Positions 8,060-16,012 of a stretch of DNA of 64,000 bases are shown one piece after another. The DNA is taken from the NCBI RefSeq assembly GCF_020923495.1, contig NZ_CP064048.1:1738501-1802500 (forward strand), given 5' to 3'. Each line of letters opens with the position of its first letter. Position 1 is the first letter of the stretch. A model generated the notes under the pieces. The model saw only the letters and a program-made list of their open reading frames with translations. It was not told the origin of the DNA and searched no databases. The DNA is from Brevibacillus sedimenti (GTDB taxonomy: Bacteria; Bacillota; Bacilli; Brevibacillales; Brevibacillaceae). The position numbers were made by a program, and so were the translations under genes.

Positions 8060-8617
8060 ATGTCGAAAAAAGTGCTGATCCTGACCGGTGACGCCGTCGA
8101 AGCACTGGAAGTGTACTACCCGTACTATCGATGCCTGGAGGAAGGATTTGAGGTAACGATCGCTTCCCCTACGGATAAAAAGGTGCTCCATACTGTCGTG
8201 CACGACTTTGAAGACTGGCAGACGTTTACGGAAAAACGGGGCTACCAGGTGGAAGCCCACGCTTCGTTTGAACAGATCAACCCGGAAGAATACGACGCGC
8301 TGATCATTCCGGGCGGGCGCGCTCCGGAACACATCCGGATGCACAAGGATTTTCCCCGCATCGCCCGTCATTTCTTCCAACAGGATAAGCCGATCATGAT
8401 TCTGTGTCACGCCAGCGTGGCCTTGACGGTGATCGCTGACCAGATCAAGGGGCGTCAGATGACCGCCTACATTGCTTGCCGTCCGGAGGTGGAAGCAGCC
8501 GGGGCGACTTACGTGGAAACCCGCTTCCATGTGGACCGCAACCTGATCTCCGGCCATGCCTGGAACGATCTGCCGCAGTTGATGAAAGAGTTTATCAAAC
8601 AGGTACAAGCTTCCTGA
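8060..8617 (+). CDS. DJ-1/PfpI-family protein
   Basis: The 185-residue protein has the DJ-1/PfpI fold, with the nucleophile-elbow cysteine Cys116 in MILCHASV and an acidic residue in the early VEALE segment. Relatives include glyoxalase III/deglycase-like enzymes, stress proteins and cysteine peptidases that act on reactive aldehydes or damaged proteins. The motif [19 protein letters not shown] is shared with the long form of this family. AAAGGAGTGG precedes the ATG. It is divergent from an HxlR regulator and probably induced by electrophiles or aldehydes; this is inference. A strong terminator follows. Confidence 0.82.
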   Translation: MSKKVLILTGDAVEALEVYYPYYRCLEEGFEVTIASPTDKKVLHTVVHDFEDWQTFTEKRGYQVEAHASFEQINPEEYDALIIPGGRAPEHIRMHKDFPRIARHFFQQDKPIMILCHASVALTVIADQIKGRQMTAYIACRPEVEAAGATYVETRFHVDRNLISGHAWNDLPQLMKEFIKQVQAS

Positions 8618-8632
8618 TAGACACGCAGGAGA

Positions 8633-8670
8633 AAGGACAGCGTCAAAACACGCTGTCCTGTCCTTTTTTG
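8633..8670 (+). terminator. Terminator of the DJ-1 gene
   Basis: AGGACAGCGT pairs with ACGCTGTCCT around a 6-base loop and is followed by GTCCTTTTTTG. Confidence 0.85.
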
Positions 8671-8858
8671 TGATGAGCAGTACCACCTGAGTCTTGACCA
8701 TCATCGCGGACTAATAGCAAGCTGACGTCGGTTTTCTGATGACCGCAAGTGTTTAACGGTATGACAAAATTGTAAATCCACTTACCAAGATATTTACAAA
8801 TTATTGTAATATATATACAATTTGGAATGGAAAAATCCCAAAATAAGGAGGGAATGTT

Positions 8859-9059
8859 TTGAAAAAGACAGTTTCATTATCTGTGCTAACCTTAATAACG
8901 GTATTTTCTCTCACAGCACCAGTTGTTGTGAATGCTACCCCTGCAGTTTCTAAAGTAAGTACATCTCAGAAGAATGAACAACAAATAGAACAAAAATATT
9001 CTTACTTTTACAAGGGCATTAACTTTTCAGGTAATTCACCTCTTTCTGAAAAGTGGTAG
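8859..9059 (+). CDS. Small secreted protein, possibly the start of a broken gene
   Basis: The 66-residue product starts with a clear signal peptide (MKKT, a hydrophobic core, then VVNA) after a good AAGGAGG. I do not recognise the rest, which is AT-rich and unlike the neighbouring genes. After its stop, the frame shifted by one base codes for a further 48 protein-like residues (from about 9053, VVEEFYKLLQKHSVEEDQ), so a frameshift near the GAAAAG at 9048-9053 may have split one gene of about 115 codons. The upstream region is very AT-rich and contains ATTGTA-n7-TACAAT (8803-8821), which could be an operator. This is the left edge of an AT-rich island. Confidence 0.5.
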   Translation: MKKTVSLSVLTLITVFSLTAPVVVNATPAVSKVSTSQKNEQQIEQKYSYFYKGINFSGNSPLSEKW

Positions 9060-9131
9060 AAGAATTCTATAAATTGCTACAAAAACATTCGGTAGAAGAA
9101 GATCAGGAAGGAATTAAAACAAATTCAAATA

Positions 9132-9389
9132 ATGGAAAACGCAAAAGAACCATATTTCAAGTTTTTGTATTTTGCTTCCTTATTGGTAACGTTTAAGTCC
9201 CATGAATGGTTCGATTTCATAGTTCAAAATAGATTTATTAGTATAACAATAGCAGCAGCAATCCTGTATCTTGTGGTGAAAGTCGTCGACAAATACGTAT
9301 CAGGTTGGTTGCAAAAGGTTTGCGAAAGATTCAATATAAGAGTTGTTTACTTGTATCTTGTTGCCCTCGTGATTTATTTTCTTCTGTAA
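9132..9389 (+). CDS. Small membrane protein of unknown function
   Basis: The 85-residue product is AT-rich and has two or three hydrophobic segments (about residues 10-20, 36-50 and 70-85). I do not recognise it. It has no good ribosome-binding site at a proper distance, and the frame overlaps the shifted tail of the preceding gene. It could be the 3' part of a degenerate gene or a short immunity-type membrane protein. Confidence 0.4.
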   Translation: MENAKEPYFKFLYFASLLVTFKSHEWFDFIVQNRFISITIAAAILYLVVKVVDKYVSGWLQKVCERFNIRVVYLYLVALVIYFLL

Positions 9390-9441
9390 AGGGCAGCACC
9401 GACTAGATACGGGTGTCGGACACTAAGGGACAATCGGCAAA

Positions 9442-9811
9442 AGCCCCTCACTTGGAGGGGCTCAGACTGAAGACAAACGGTTCATTGAATAAGCGTCCAT
9501 AAGAAAATGATTTCCAGGCCGAAAGGCGTGCCCATTCATCAACCGAAACTGTAGACAACGTACATCGCATGGAGAGATGGGCCAAGCGAGCTCCTTTGAC
9601 GACCGGCTCAGCGGAAAAACGAAGACGCGGGGACCAACAGGGGACACAAGTCTCACTTCATCGAAACACCCAGATGTTTGTCCCCTGCCCGCGTCTCGTT
9701 TTGGAGCGGACTTCATCCGCTTCTGTGCTGGGCGTCAAGCGAGCGAGCGGGCCCGATCTCCCATGCGCCGCGAACATTGTCTACACGCTGAGCCCCTCAC
9801 TCAGAGGGGCT
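9442..9811 (+). repeat. Terminator-targeting structured repeat, copy B
   Basis: A 328-bp element (9463-9790) has the same ends as copy A (CAGACTGAAGAC, GTCTACACGCTG). It is flanked by two copies of a 21-bp hairpin (AGCCCCTCAC arm to GAGGGGCT arm) at 9442-9462 and 9791-9811, which differ by two bases in the loop. The internal hairpin has a GAAA loop (9515-9530, one mismatched pair), and the long stem has arms CAGGGGACA (9638-9646) and TGTCCCCTG (9679-9687). Confidence 0.85.
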
Positions 9812-9850
9812 TTCGTTTGCCTGGATGTGGTCGAGCAGGCCGCGGCAGCC
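9791..9850. repeat. 60-bp direct repeat, left copy (yfkJ 3' end plus terminator)
   Basis: These 60 bases are identical to 13585-13644, where they form the last 18 codons or so of the yfkJ phosphatase gene and its terminator. Here they are cut off from any yfkJ body. The two copies bound the 3.7-kb segment with the peptidase, its partner gene and the IS21 element. Confidence 0.85.
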
Positions 9851-9922
9851 GACACAGCAAAATCGGGCGAAGTGACAGCACGGTTGGAAGAAGAGGCTGA
9901 CGGGGAAAATGGTAACCCGAAC

Positions 9923-10079
9923 TCATTCATACTGTTCGCCAGTGCCCTCTTGTTCGCTTGAGTTTACCCATATATCTTCCCATAAATCTTTTGTATTTGT
10001 GATTCGCTCTTTCATCTTCTTCAAGACCGTCTCCGGTGACAATTTTTTGTACGGTGATAAGTTCAATAGCTCGGCTGCC
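9923..10079 (-). pseudogene. 3' fragment of a membrane-anchored protein gene split by the IS21-family element
   Basis: Joined in frame to the segment at 12251-12755, after removing the IS and one copy of the 5-bp target duplication, this codes for the C-terminal 51 residues or so of a 218-residue protein (ending in EGTGEQYE and a TGA at 9923-9925). The reading frame across the join is perfect (VWLTSRAAELLNLSPYKK), so the insertion looks recent. Confidence 0.8.
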
Positions 10080-10191
10080 TGTCACCGCCGGGATATAATT
10101 GACCCAGGTTCGCCGGAAAGAAAATGACCCACCCATAGCGAATATATCCCCTTCGTAATTAACGGCCAAGTTAATCTTCGGAGGGAGACAC

Positions 10192-11415
10192 ATGCTAAGG
10201 AGTGGGATAGTGATATCGTTACATACCATGAGGGCAGAAGGCAAGAGTATTCGTGAAATTGCCCGTCTAACGGGGCATTCTCGAAATACAGTTCGCCGAT
10301 ATCTCCGGGGTGAATTCTCCCCCGAAAAGGGAACCCGTAAATCTCGTGGTTCCAAGCTTGATCCGTATAAACCGTTCCTGCAGGAACGTCTTCAAGAAGG
10401 TATCTATAACTGCGAGGTTTTATTCGATCTTCTACGAGAAAAGGGGTATACCGGGGGACGTACCATCTTGAAAGACTATGTGAAGGACTTCCGTCCTCCC
10501 AAACAAGTTCCCGCTGTTCTTCGTTACGAGACGAAACCTGGTGAATACGCACAGGTCGACTGGGGACTGTGTGATTACGTAGATTTGGACGGTACAGTCC
10601 GAAAAGTGCCGGTATTTGTCATGGTATTGGGGTACTCTCGTTCCACCTATATAGAGTTCACTAAGCGTTGTGACATTCACAGCTTTCTTCGTTGCTTGAT
10701 TCATGCTTTTGAATATTTTGGGGGCATCCCAAAGGTAATGCTGACCGACCAGATGAAAACCGTCGTACTGGGCATGGAAGATGATCGAAAACCTCGCTGG
10801 CATCCGCTTTTTGCCGACTTTGCTGCAGCGATTGGGCTTGTTCCAAAAGTATGCAAAGTTCGACGCCCCGAAACAAAGGGAAAAGTGGAACGAGGCGTTC
10901 AATACGTAAAAAACAACTTTCTTCCTGGCAAACGCTTCGTTGATTTACAGGATCTCAATCAACAAGCCCTACACTGGTGCGAGCGGATTAACCGCCGTAT
11001 TCATGGAACAACCGGCGAACGTCCCTTTGACCGACTCCGTGAGGAAAAACTGTCGCCCATCCCTTCAGCTGAACGGTGGGAAAAATACTTGCATGAACCA
11101 AGACAGGTCAGCCGAGACGGATTTGTTAGCTACGATGGTGTACGATATGGAGTTCCATGGAGGTACAGTGGACGTGAGGTAACCGTTCGAGAAGTGAATG
11201 GGTGGGTGGAAATCTGGGCCGACGGCACATGTATTGCTCGACACCAAAAGGTCTATCGATCCCGCACAACTGTTTTTTGCGAAAACCAGTATGCAGGTCT
11301 TTCGACCGCTCAAGGATATGCCTATCCACGTCCGCAAGCCCGACAGATTTCATCGCAGCAAGTGGAAGTACGTTCGCTGGATGTCTATGAGCAGCTAACA
11401 GGGGTGGGAGCATGA
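10192..11415 (+). CDS. istA: IS21-family transposase IstA
   Basis: The 407-residue DDE transposase has an N-terminal helix-turn-helix (SIREIARLTGHSRNTVRRYL, residues 19-38), then the rve integrase core with Asp123 (AQVDW), Asp186 (LTDQMKT) and Glu233 (KGKVER). The length and motifs are complete, so it should be active. GGAGGGAG precedes the ATG at 6 bp. Its stop overlaps the istB start by 4 bp, the normal IS21 arrangement. It cuts and joins the IS ends during transposition. Confidence 0.95.
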   Translation: MLRSGIVISLHTMRAEGKSIREIARLTGHSRNTVRRYLRGEFSPEKGTRKSRGSKLDPYKPFLQERLQEGIYNCEVLFDLLREKGYTGGRTILKDYVKDFRPPKQVPAVLRYETKPGEYAQVDWGLCDYVDLDGTVRKVPVFVMVLGYSRSTYIEFTKRCDIHSFLRCLIHAFEYFGGIPKVMLTDQMKTVVLGMEDDRKPRWHPLFADFAAAIGLVPKVCKVRRPETKGKVERGVQYVKNNFLPGKRFVDLQDLNQQALHWCERINRRIHGTTGERPFDRLREEKLSPIPSAERWEKYLHEPRQVSRDGFVSYDGVRYGVPWRYSGREVTVREVNGWVEIWADGTCIARHQKVYRSRTTVFCENQYAGLSTAQGYAYPRPQARQISSQQVEVRSLDVYEQLTGVGA

Positions 11416-12179
11416 TTGAACTGGAACAAGCACGGCTACGCCTCGAGGAACTTGGGCTTCAGCAAGCAGCTCTCCTCTTGGATGCTCACTTGGAAGCGGC
11501 AAGTCATGGACAGCCCACCTATCTGTCCTTTCTTAACACGCTCCTTGATGCCGAGATAGCGGAACGTCAAAAACGGAATATGGAGGTACGCACCAAACTT
11601 GCACACTTGCCTTACCGAAAAACACTAGAGGAGTTCGATTTTGCTTTCCAACCCAGCATTGACGAACGGTTGATTCGAGAGCTGGCCACGATGACTTTTG
11701 TAACCCGACACGAGAATGTCTTGTTCTTAGGGCCTCCCGGAGTAGGAAAAAGTCATCTGGCGGTGGCGTTGGCTGTAGAAGCCATCTCGCAAGGGATATC
11801 CGTTTACTTTGTCAGTCTCTCGCAACTCATCGAAGATCTGCGAAAAGCTTACACGGAAAACAGGCTGGATAAACGCCTACGCATCTATATTCGACCAAAG
11901 CTCCTGATTATTGACGAAATTGGTTACTTACCGTTTGACAGTTTGGCAGCTAACCTCTTTTTCCAGGTAGTAAGTGCAAGATACGAGAGAGGGAGTATTC
12001 TGTTGACCAGCAACAAGAGTTTCGGTGAATGGGGGGAACTGATGGGCGATCCGATACTTGCTACGGCTATCCTGGATCGGCTCTTACACCATTCCCACAT
12101 CGTCAATATTAGGGGGAATAGTTACCGACTTCGTGAGAAGATGAGGACTGGAGCCTACGGCTCCCCCTCTACCACCTAA
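11412..12179 (+). CDS. istB: IS21-family transposition helper ATPase IstB
   Basis: The 255-residue AAA+ ATPase is related to DnaC. Walker A is GPPGVGKS (residues 107-114) and Walker B is LLIIDEIGYLPFD. The C-terminal ILDRLLHHSHIVNIRGNSYRLR motif is typical. IstB forms oligomers on DNA and brings IstA to the target. It overlaps istA by 4 bp and is probably translationally coupled. Confidence 0.95.
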   Translation: MIELEQARLRLEELGLQQAALLLDAHLEAASHGQPTYLSFLNTLLDAEIAERQKRNMEVRTKLAHLPYRKTLEEFDFAFQPSIDERLIRELATMTFVTRHENVLFLGPPGVGKSHLAVALAVEAISQGISVYFVSLSQLIEDLRKAYTENRLDKRLRIYIRPKLLIIDEIGYLPFDSLAANLFFQVVSARYERGSILLTSNKSFGEWGELMGDPILATAILDRLLHHSHIVNIRGNSYRLREKMRTGAYGSPSTT

Positions 12180-12250
12180 CCAACAAAAAATCGCCGGGTG
12201 GGTCAATTCTAAACCGGCGATGGTGGGTCAAAATAAAGTCGGCGTTGACA

Positions 12251-12755
12251 CTGCCCGGCTGGTCAACCACACTTCCTCTTTATTCTTGTCGACGCTCAAA
12301 AAGATTCCGCCGCCCTGGAATTCAAAGTAACGAACATCATTGTCTTTTGAATCATTTTGTTGAATCGCCTTATACAATTTCATCAAGTCTTTACTGTAAT
12401 TTTCACCCCCCATCTGAATCGGCTCCTTGCTGTCCGCAATTACGATACCTTTTGTCTCACCGTTGTCCTGCATAAACCACAGCCACTGGTCCGATGGCTG
12501 TAGAATATCTGACAGTTCCTTTCCCTCGTATGAAGCGATTTCTTCCGCAGTGAGTGTGAAGAAAATGGGGATCGAAAAGTTGGACAGTTTCAGATTGTCT
12601 ATTGATGCTTGCGCTGACACGCTTTTTTCAAATTGTTTCTGAATACGTTGATAATCCTTCAACGCCTGCTGTTCCGGTTTGTCAGAGGCATAACCGATTG
12701 CAAAGAAGCCAATAGCGAGCAATACGATTACAGATGTGAAAAGGATTTTTCGCAC
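12251..12755 (-). pseudogene. 5' part of a membrane-anchored protein gene split by the IS21-family element
   Basis: This part codes for an N-terminal signal anchor (MRKILFTSVIVLLAIGFFAIGY) and about 145 further residues that I do not recognise, rich in Lys, Asp and Gln. The current frame runs a few codons into the IS end (VSTPTLF) and stops at 12228. The original C-terminus is at 9923-10079. It lies 33 bp after the secreted papain-like peptidase gene on the same strand, so the pair was probably an operon. It could be a partner or inhibitor of the peptidase; that is a guess from position only. Confidence 0.75.
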
Positions 12756-12788
12756 ATTTGTACCTCCTTATTTTAAATATTTCCAAAC

Positions 12789-13361
12789 CTAAAAGGATCT
12801 AAAGTTGTATACTTGACCATACCATGTTTGAGAACTGCTACTTTTAAAAGATTTGTAAGACTTAACAAAATGATCTCCATACCATGGATCCATGTAAGTG
12901 ATATAATCAGTTGATCCCTCGTCATACCCATCGATATTCACATAGTGTCCACCGCCACTTGTCCATTGAATTAGTGCCATGACAGGATTGTCATTGCTAT
13001 AGATATTGGAGATCAGGCTAGAAAAAGACATTGGAGATTCGGATACACTTGAATTTACCCCGTAGGCATTGAGCCCTCTTTTCACTTCGTACATCGTTGC
13101 AGGCAGATTTAGAGTAGCTCCTTTCACCTTATTCACGAAACTTGTTTGGCTGATACTTTTTCCATAATATTTTAAGACAGACACTGAAGTTCCAGCCCAA
13201 CACCATTGATCTTTTTCTTGTTTTATATTCGGTACATCCAATGAATATGTAGAAGGATAAGCATTTGCCGTTTTTGCAAGAATTATCAATCCAGCAACTA
13301 TAGATATAGATAATAATTTTTTACCCGACAGTGCAAAAGTATAAGATTTTCTCTTGAACAT
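12789..13361 (-). CDS. Secreted papain-like (C39/AvrRpt2-type) cysteine peptidase
   Basis: The 190-residue protein starts with a signal peptide (basic start, hydrophobic residues 15-30, TANA cleavage site near residue 34). A papain-like C39-type domain follows: Gln52 and Cys54 in DQWCWAG, His139 in GGGHYVNIDGY and Asp158 in YMDPWYG form the catalytic set. Related domains process double-glycine leader peptides or act as secreted proteases. No transporter or bacteriocin gene is adjacent, so the substrate is unknown. The gene is AT-rich against its GC-rich surroundings, which suggests transfer. Its downstream partner is broken by the IS21 element, so the peptidase may now act alone or be useless. 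Confidence 0.78.
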   Translation of the reverse strand: MFKRKSYTFALSGKKLLSISIVAGLIILAKTANAYPSTYSLDVPNIKQEKDQWCWAGTSVSVLKYYGKSISQTSFVNKVKGATLNLPATMYEVKRGLNAYGVNSSVSESPMSFSSLISNIYSNDNPVMALIQWTSGGGHYVNIDGYDEGSTDYITYMDPWYGDHFVKSYKSFKSSSSQTWYGQVYNFRSF

Positions 13362-13409
13362 ATTCTACCTCCTAACAACACACTTTCGTCCGCGTATTAA
13401 CAAAAATGG

Positions 13410-13437
13410 TATATAATTACAATACTTTTATTTTCAA
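13410..13437 (-). promoter_or_regulatory. Candidate promoter of the peptidase operon
   Basis: On the minus strand TTGAAA (13437-13432) and TATATA (13415-13410) are separated by 16 bp, in an AT-rich stretch 50-75 bp upstream of the peptidase start. Confidence 0.45.
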
Positions 13438-13584
13438 AATACAAGTCTAATTAGATCAGGGATGTATTGTGCAAACAATCATTAAAAGCCTGGAATTGAC
13501 CACCTTTTGAATCCCATTCACCAGTTAGGACGGATAAAAATGGAAATCGTTTCTGTACGTGCAACTAACCCGTATAAAGGCAAA

Positions 13585-13644
13585 AGCCCCTCACTCAGAG
13601 GGGCTTTCGTTTGCCTGGATGTGGTCGAGCAGGCCGCGGCAGCC
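13585..13644. repeat. 60-bp direct repeat, right copy, including yfkJ terminator
   Basis: This block is identical to 9791-9850. It covers the end of yfkJ and its terminator (AGCCCCTC, loop, GAGGGGCT at 13585-13605). Sequence identity ends sharply on both sides. It looks like a duplicated attachment or recombination site of the AT-rich segment, although no integrase gene lies between the copies. Confidence 0.8.
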
Positions 13645-14061
13645 TGCCTCCACCAGCTGGTAGACGTAGTCGAACCGGCCGGTGTAATACGGGTCTTCCA
13701 CGTCGCTCTCCGGCAGGTGCGGCGCGAAGTCCATCAGACGGTAAACAGCTTTGCCGGGCGGGGCCATGCGCTTCAGCGCGGACAGGTTTTCCTCGTCCAT
13801 GCAGACGATATAGTCAAATTCAGTAAAATCTGCTGGCGTGATCTGACGGGCCCGCAGGGTGTCATGCGGGATGCCCTTTTCACTCAGGACTTTGCGTGTG
13901 CCGGCGTGCGGCGGCTCACCGGCATGCCAACCGCCGATGCCTGCCGAATCGATGGCGATTTGCTCCGCCAGCCCTTTCTCCTCCACCAGCCGGCGGAAGA
14001 CGGCTTCCGCCATCGGCGAACGGCAGATGTTGCCGAGACAGACAAACAAGACTCGAATCAT
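13591..14061 (-). CDS. yfkJ: Low-molecular-weight protein tyrosine phosphatase (YfkJ type)
   Basis: The 156-residue enzyme has the P-loop CLGNICRS with Cys8 and Arg14 (CX5R) and the DPYYTG loop carrying the general-acid Asp. It dephosphorylates phosphotyrosine or low-molecular-weight substrates in the cytoplasm; the B. subtilis relative is linked to ethanol and stress resistance. The ATG at 14061 has AAAGGAG at 7 bp, so the seven upstream codons of the longer frame are not used. Its last codons and terminator are duplicated at 9791-9850. It is divergent from the following kinase gene. Confidence 0.9.
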   Translation of the reverse strand: MIRVLFVCLGNICRSPMAEAVFRRLVEEKGLAEQIAIDSAGIGGWHAGEPPHAGTRKVLSEKGIPHDTLRARQITPADFTEFDYIVCMDEENLSALKRMAPPGKAVYRLMDFAPHLPESDVEDPYYTGRFDYVYQLVEAGCRGLLDHIQANESPSE

Positions 14062-14158
14062 GGACAAACTCCTTTCGCGCATCTCAATCTCCGATACAGT
14101 TGTTATGATAGAATAGGATCACACCAAAGGCAAAAGCAAAAAGGGACGTGATTGATGC

Positions 14159-16012
14159 GTGAAAGCATACCTGTACCGGATCCGCTTTGTCGCCTCCGTC
14201 ATCGCCGTGACCGTGCTGCCGATTCTCGTTACCGGTGCGGTGCTGCTGAGAGCGGCCGAGCAGGCGCTGCTGGAGGAGAAAAAGCAAAAACTGATCGCGG
14301 TAACGGAACAGCTCGACTACGTATTGTCGAAAGATTTTGACGCCGTGCTCCGGGAACGAGGGATGCTGACGGCGCCGCGGGAGCAGCAGATCGAAGCGTT
14401 AAACCGGGCGCTGGCACCCCTGACGGACCGCCTCGCCGCTGCACATCCGGGGGTCGGGGTCGGCTATTACGCGGCGGGCCTGGATGCGATCGTGACGTAC
14501 GGTCCCAGCGAAGAGACGGGTCGTTACGTGGGCGAGCCGATCCCTCCCGACCACCCCGGGCGGCGGGTACTGCGCGACGGCGTCATCGAGGTGGCGGTCG
14601 GCCAACAGGTGCGGGGAAACATCATGAACGCGATGCTTCCCCTGATCCGTGACGGCCGGATCATCGGATACGCCTGGGCCAACGAACTGATGAGCAGCAT
14701 CGACGTGCAGCTGGCAGGCATGCGGAGGAGCATCTACGCCATTCTGGGGATCGGCTGCGTGGTGGCGGCTGCGGCCAGCGGCCTGCTCATGCACCGTCTG
14801 GAAACGATTCTGGCCGAGATCAAGGCGGGATTGAGGCGGCTGCGGTTTGACCTGTCCTTTCGCATGAAACGGCTGGACGGAGAGCCGGGGGAGATTTCTG
14901 ACGCGATCAACAAGCTGGCCAGTGACCTGCAGGCGAGCCGCAGCCATACGGAGACGATCGTGCAGAGCATGGACAGCGGCATCGTCGCCCTGGACCATTG
15001 CGGACGGATCACGGCCTGGAACGGTGCCGCAGCCCGGATGACTGGACTGGCAGTAGAGCAGGCGGTGGGGCAGACCTATACGGACATCTTTGCCGAGGAA
15101 GAGGTGCTGGTGGCTGCGCTGACCGATGCCCTGCATCACGGTCGGACGGTCCGGGACGCGGAGTGGCGGCCCGCCCGCAGCGGGCAGGGAGCACAGGTTG
15201 TCAACGTCACCACCTCCATCTGGCGGAGCCCGGCCGGAGAGATGCTGGGAGCCATCGCACTGCTGGACGACCGGACGGAGTGGAAGCGGATGGAGGCCAA
15301 GCTGGCGCAGGCGAAACGGCTGGCCGTGGTGGGGGAGCTGGCCGCCAGCATCGCCCACGAGGTGCGCAATCCGCTGACCTCGATCAAGGCGTTTGCGCAA
15401 ATCCTCGAGGAAGAATGGCCACCCGGACACGACAACCGCGAGTACACCAGTATCATCGTGGAAGAAGTGGAACGGCTGAACCGATTTGCCGACGAGCTGC
15501 TGCTGTTCGCCCGCCCCAATGAAGAGCGGCACGTCCCCTCGTCCGTGTGCGACGTGCTGGACCAGACGTTGGCGCTGGTGGAGCCGGGCATGGCCAAGCA
15601 GGGCATCGTGGTACAAAAGTCGTACGCCGCTTCGCTGCCGGCTGTATTGGCCTCGCCCGAATTGTTGAAACAAGTGTTTCTCAACATATTGATCAATGCA
15701 CAACAGGCGATGCCAAACGGCGGCAGCCTCAGGGTGGAGGCGGAGGGAGACGAGCGGGAGGCGCGCATTCACGTAACCAACGACGGCCCGCCCATCGCCG
15801 AAGAACACCTGCTGTCCGTGTTTGAGCCGTTTTTTACCACCAAACCGGCCGGGACGGGGCTGGGGTTGGCGATCTCCCAGCGAATCGTCCAGGCGTTCGG
15901 GGGACAGATCAGCGCAGGCAACGTGCCGGGAGGCGTCCGGTTTACAGTGACGCTGCCGGGGACCGACAGAAAGGAGGATGAGGATGAAAAAACGGGTGTT
16001 GCTGGTGGATGA
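14159..16012 (+). CDS. NtrB/AtoS-like membrane sensor histidine kinase
   Basis: The 617-residue protein starts at a GTG after AAAGGGA. It has two membrane helices (about residues 9-30 and 190-212) around an extracellular sensor domain, a HAMP-like linker, a PAS domain (about 265-375) and a HisKA domain with His400 in SIAHEVRNPLTS. The ATPase domain follows (about 485-605, GTGLGLAISQ). This layout is typical of AtoS/ZraS-type kinases that phosphorylate sigma-54 activators. The next gene, overlapping by 29 bp, is such an activator, and the target is probably the AtoE transporter further on. The ligand may be a short-chain fatty acid such as acetoacetate or butyrate; this is inference from context. 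Confidence 0.88.
   Translation: MKAYLYRIRFVASVIAVTVLPILVTGAVLLRAAEQALLEEKKQKLIAVTEQLDYVLSKDFDAVLRERGMLTAPREQQIEALNRALAPLTDRLAAAHPGVGVGYYAAGLDAIVTYGPSEETGRYVGEPIPPDHPGRRVLRDGVIEVAVGQQVRGNIMNAMLPLIRDGRIIGYAWANELMSSIDVQLAGMRRSIYAILGIGCVVAAAASGLLMHRLETILAEIKAGLRRLRFDLSFRMKRLDGEPGEISDAINKLASDLQASRSHTETIVQSMDSGIVALDHCGRITAWNGAAARMTGLAVEQAVGQTYTDIFAEEEVLVAALTDALHHGRTVRDAEWRPARSGQGAQVVNVTTSIWRSPAGEMLGAIALLDDRTEWKRMEAKLAQAKRLAVVGELAASIAHEVRNPLTSIKAFAQILEEEWPPGHDNREYTSIIVEEVERLNRFADELLLFARPNEERHVPSSVCDVLDQTLALVEPGMAKQGIVVQKSYAASLPAVLASPELLKQVFLNILINAQQAMPNGGSLRVEAEGDEREARIHVTNDGPPIAEEHLLSVFEPFFTTKPAGTGLGLAISQRIVQAFGGQISAGNVPGGVRFTVTLPGTDRKEDEDEKTGVAGG

Larger units (their letters stand above)
10080..12250 (+). 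mobile_element. Complete IS21-family insertion sequence
   Basis: The element is 2171 bp, with TGTCA at the left end (10080) and TTGACA at the right. The outer 60 bp of each end form a long imperfect inverted repeat containing repeated TTGACCCA/ATGACCCACC blocks, as usual for IS21 ends. It is flanked by a 5-bp duplication CTGCC (10075-10079 and 12251-12255). It carries istA and istB with overlapping ends, both intact. It interrupts a minus-strand gene that reads through perfectly when the IS is removed. Confidence 0.93.

Noticed and set aside
9463-9790. The repeat as a HEARO/omega RNA or IS200/IS605-type element
   Set aside because: Such elements have no terminal inverted repeats and make no target duplication. 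I also see no IscB- or TnpB-like remnant.
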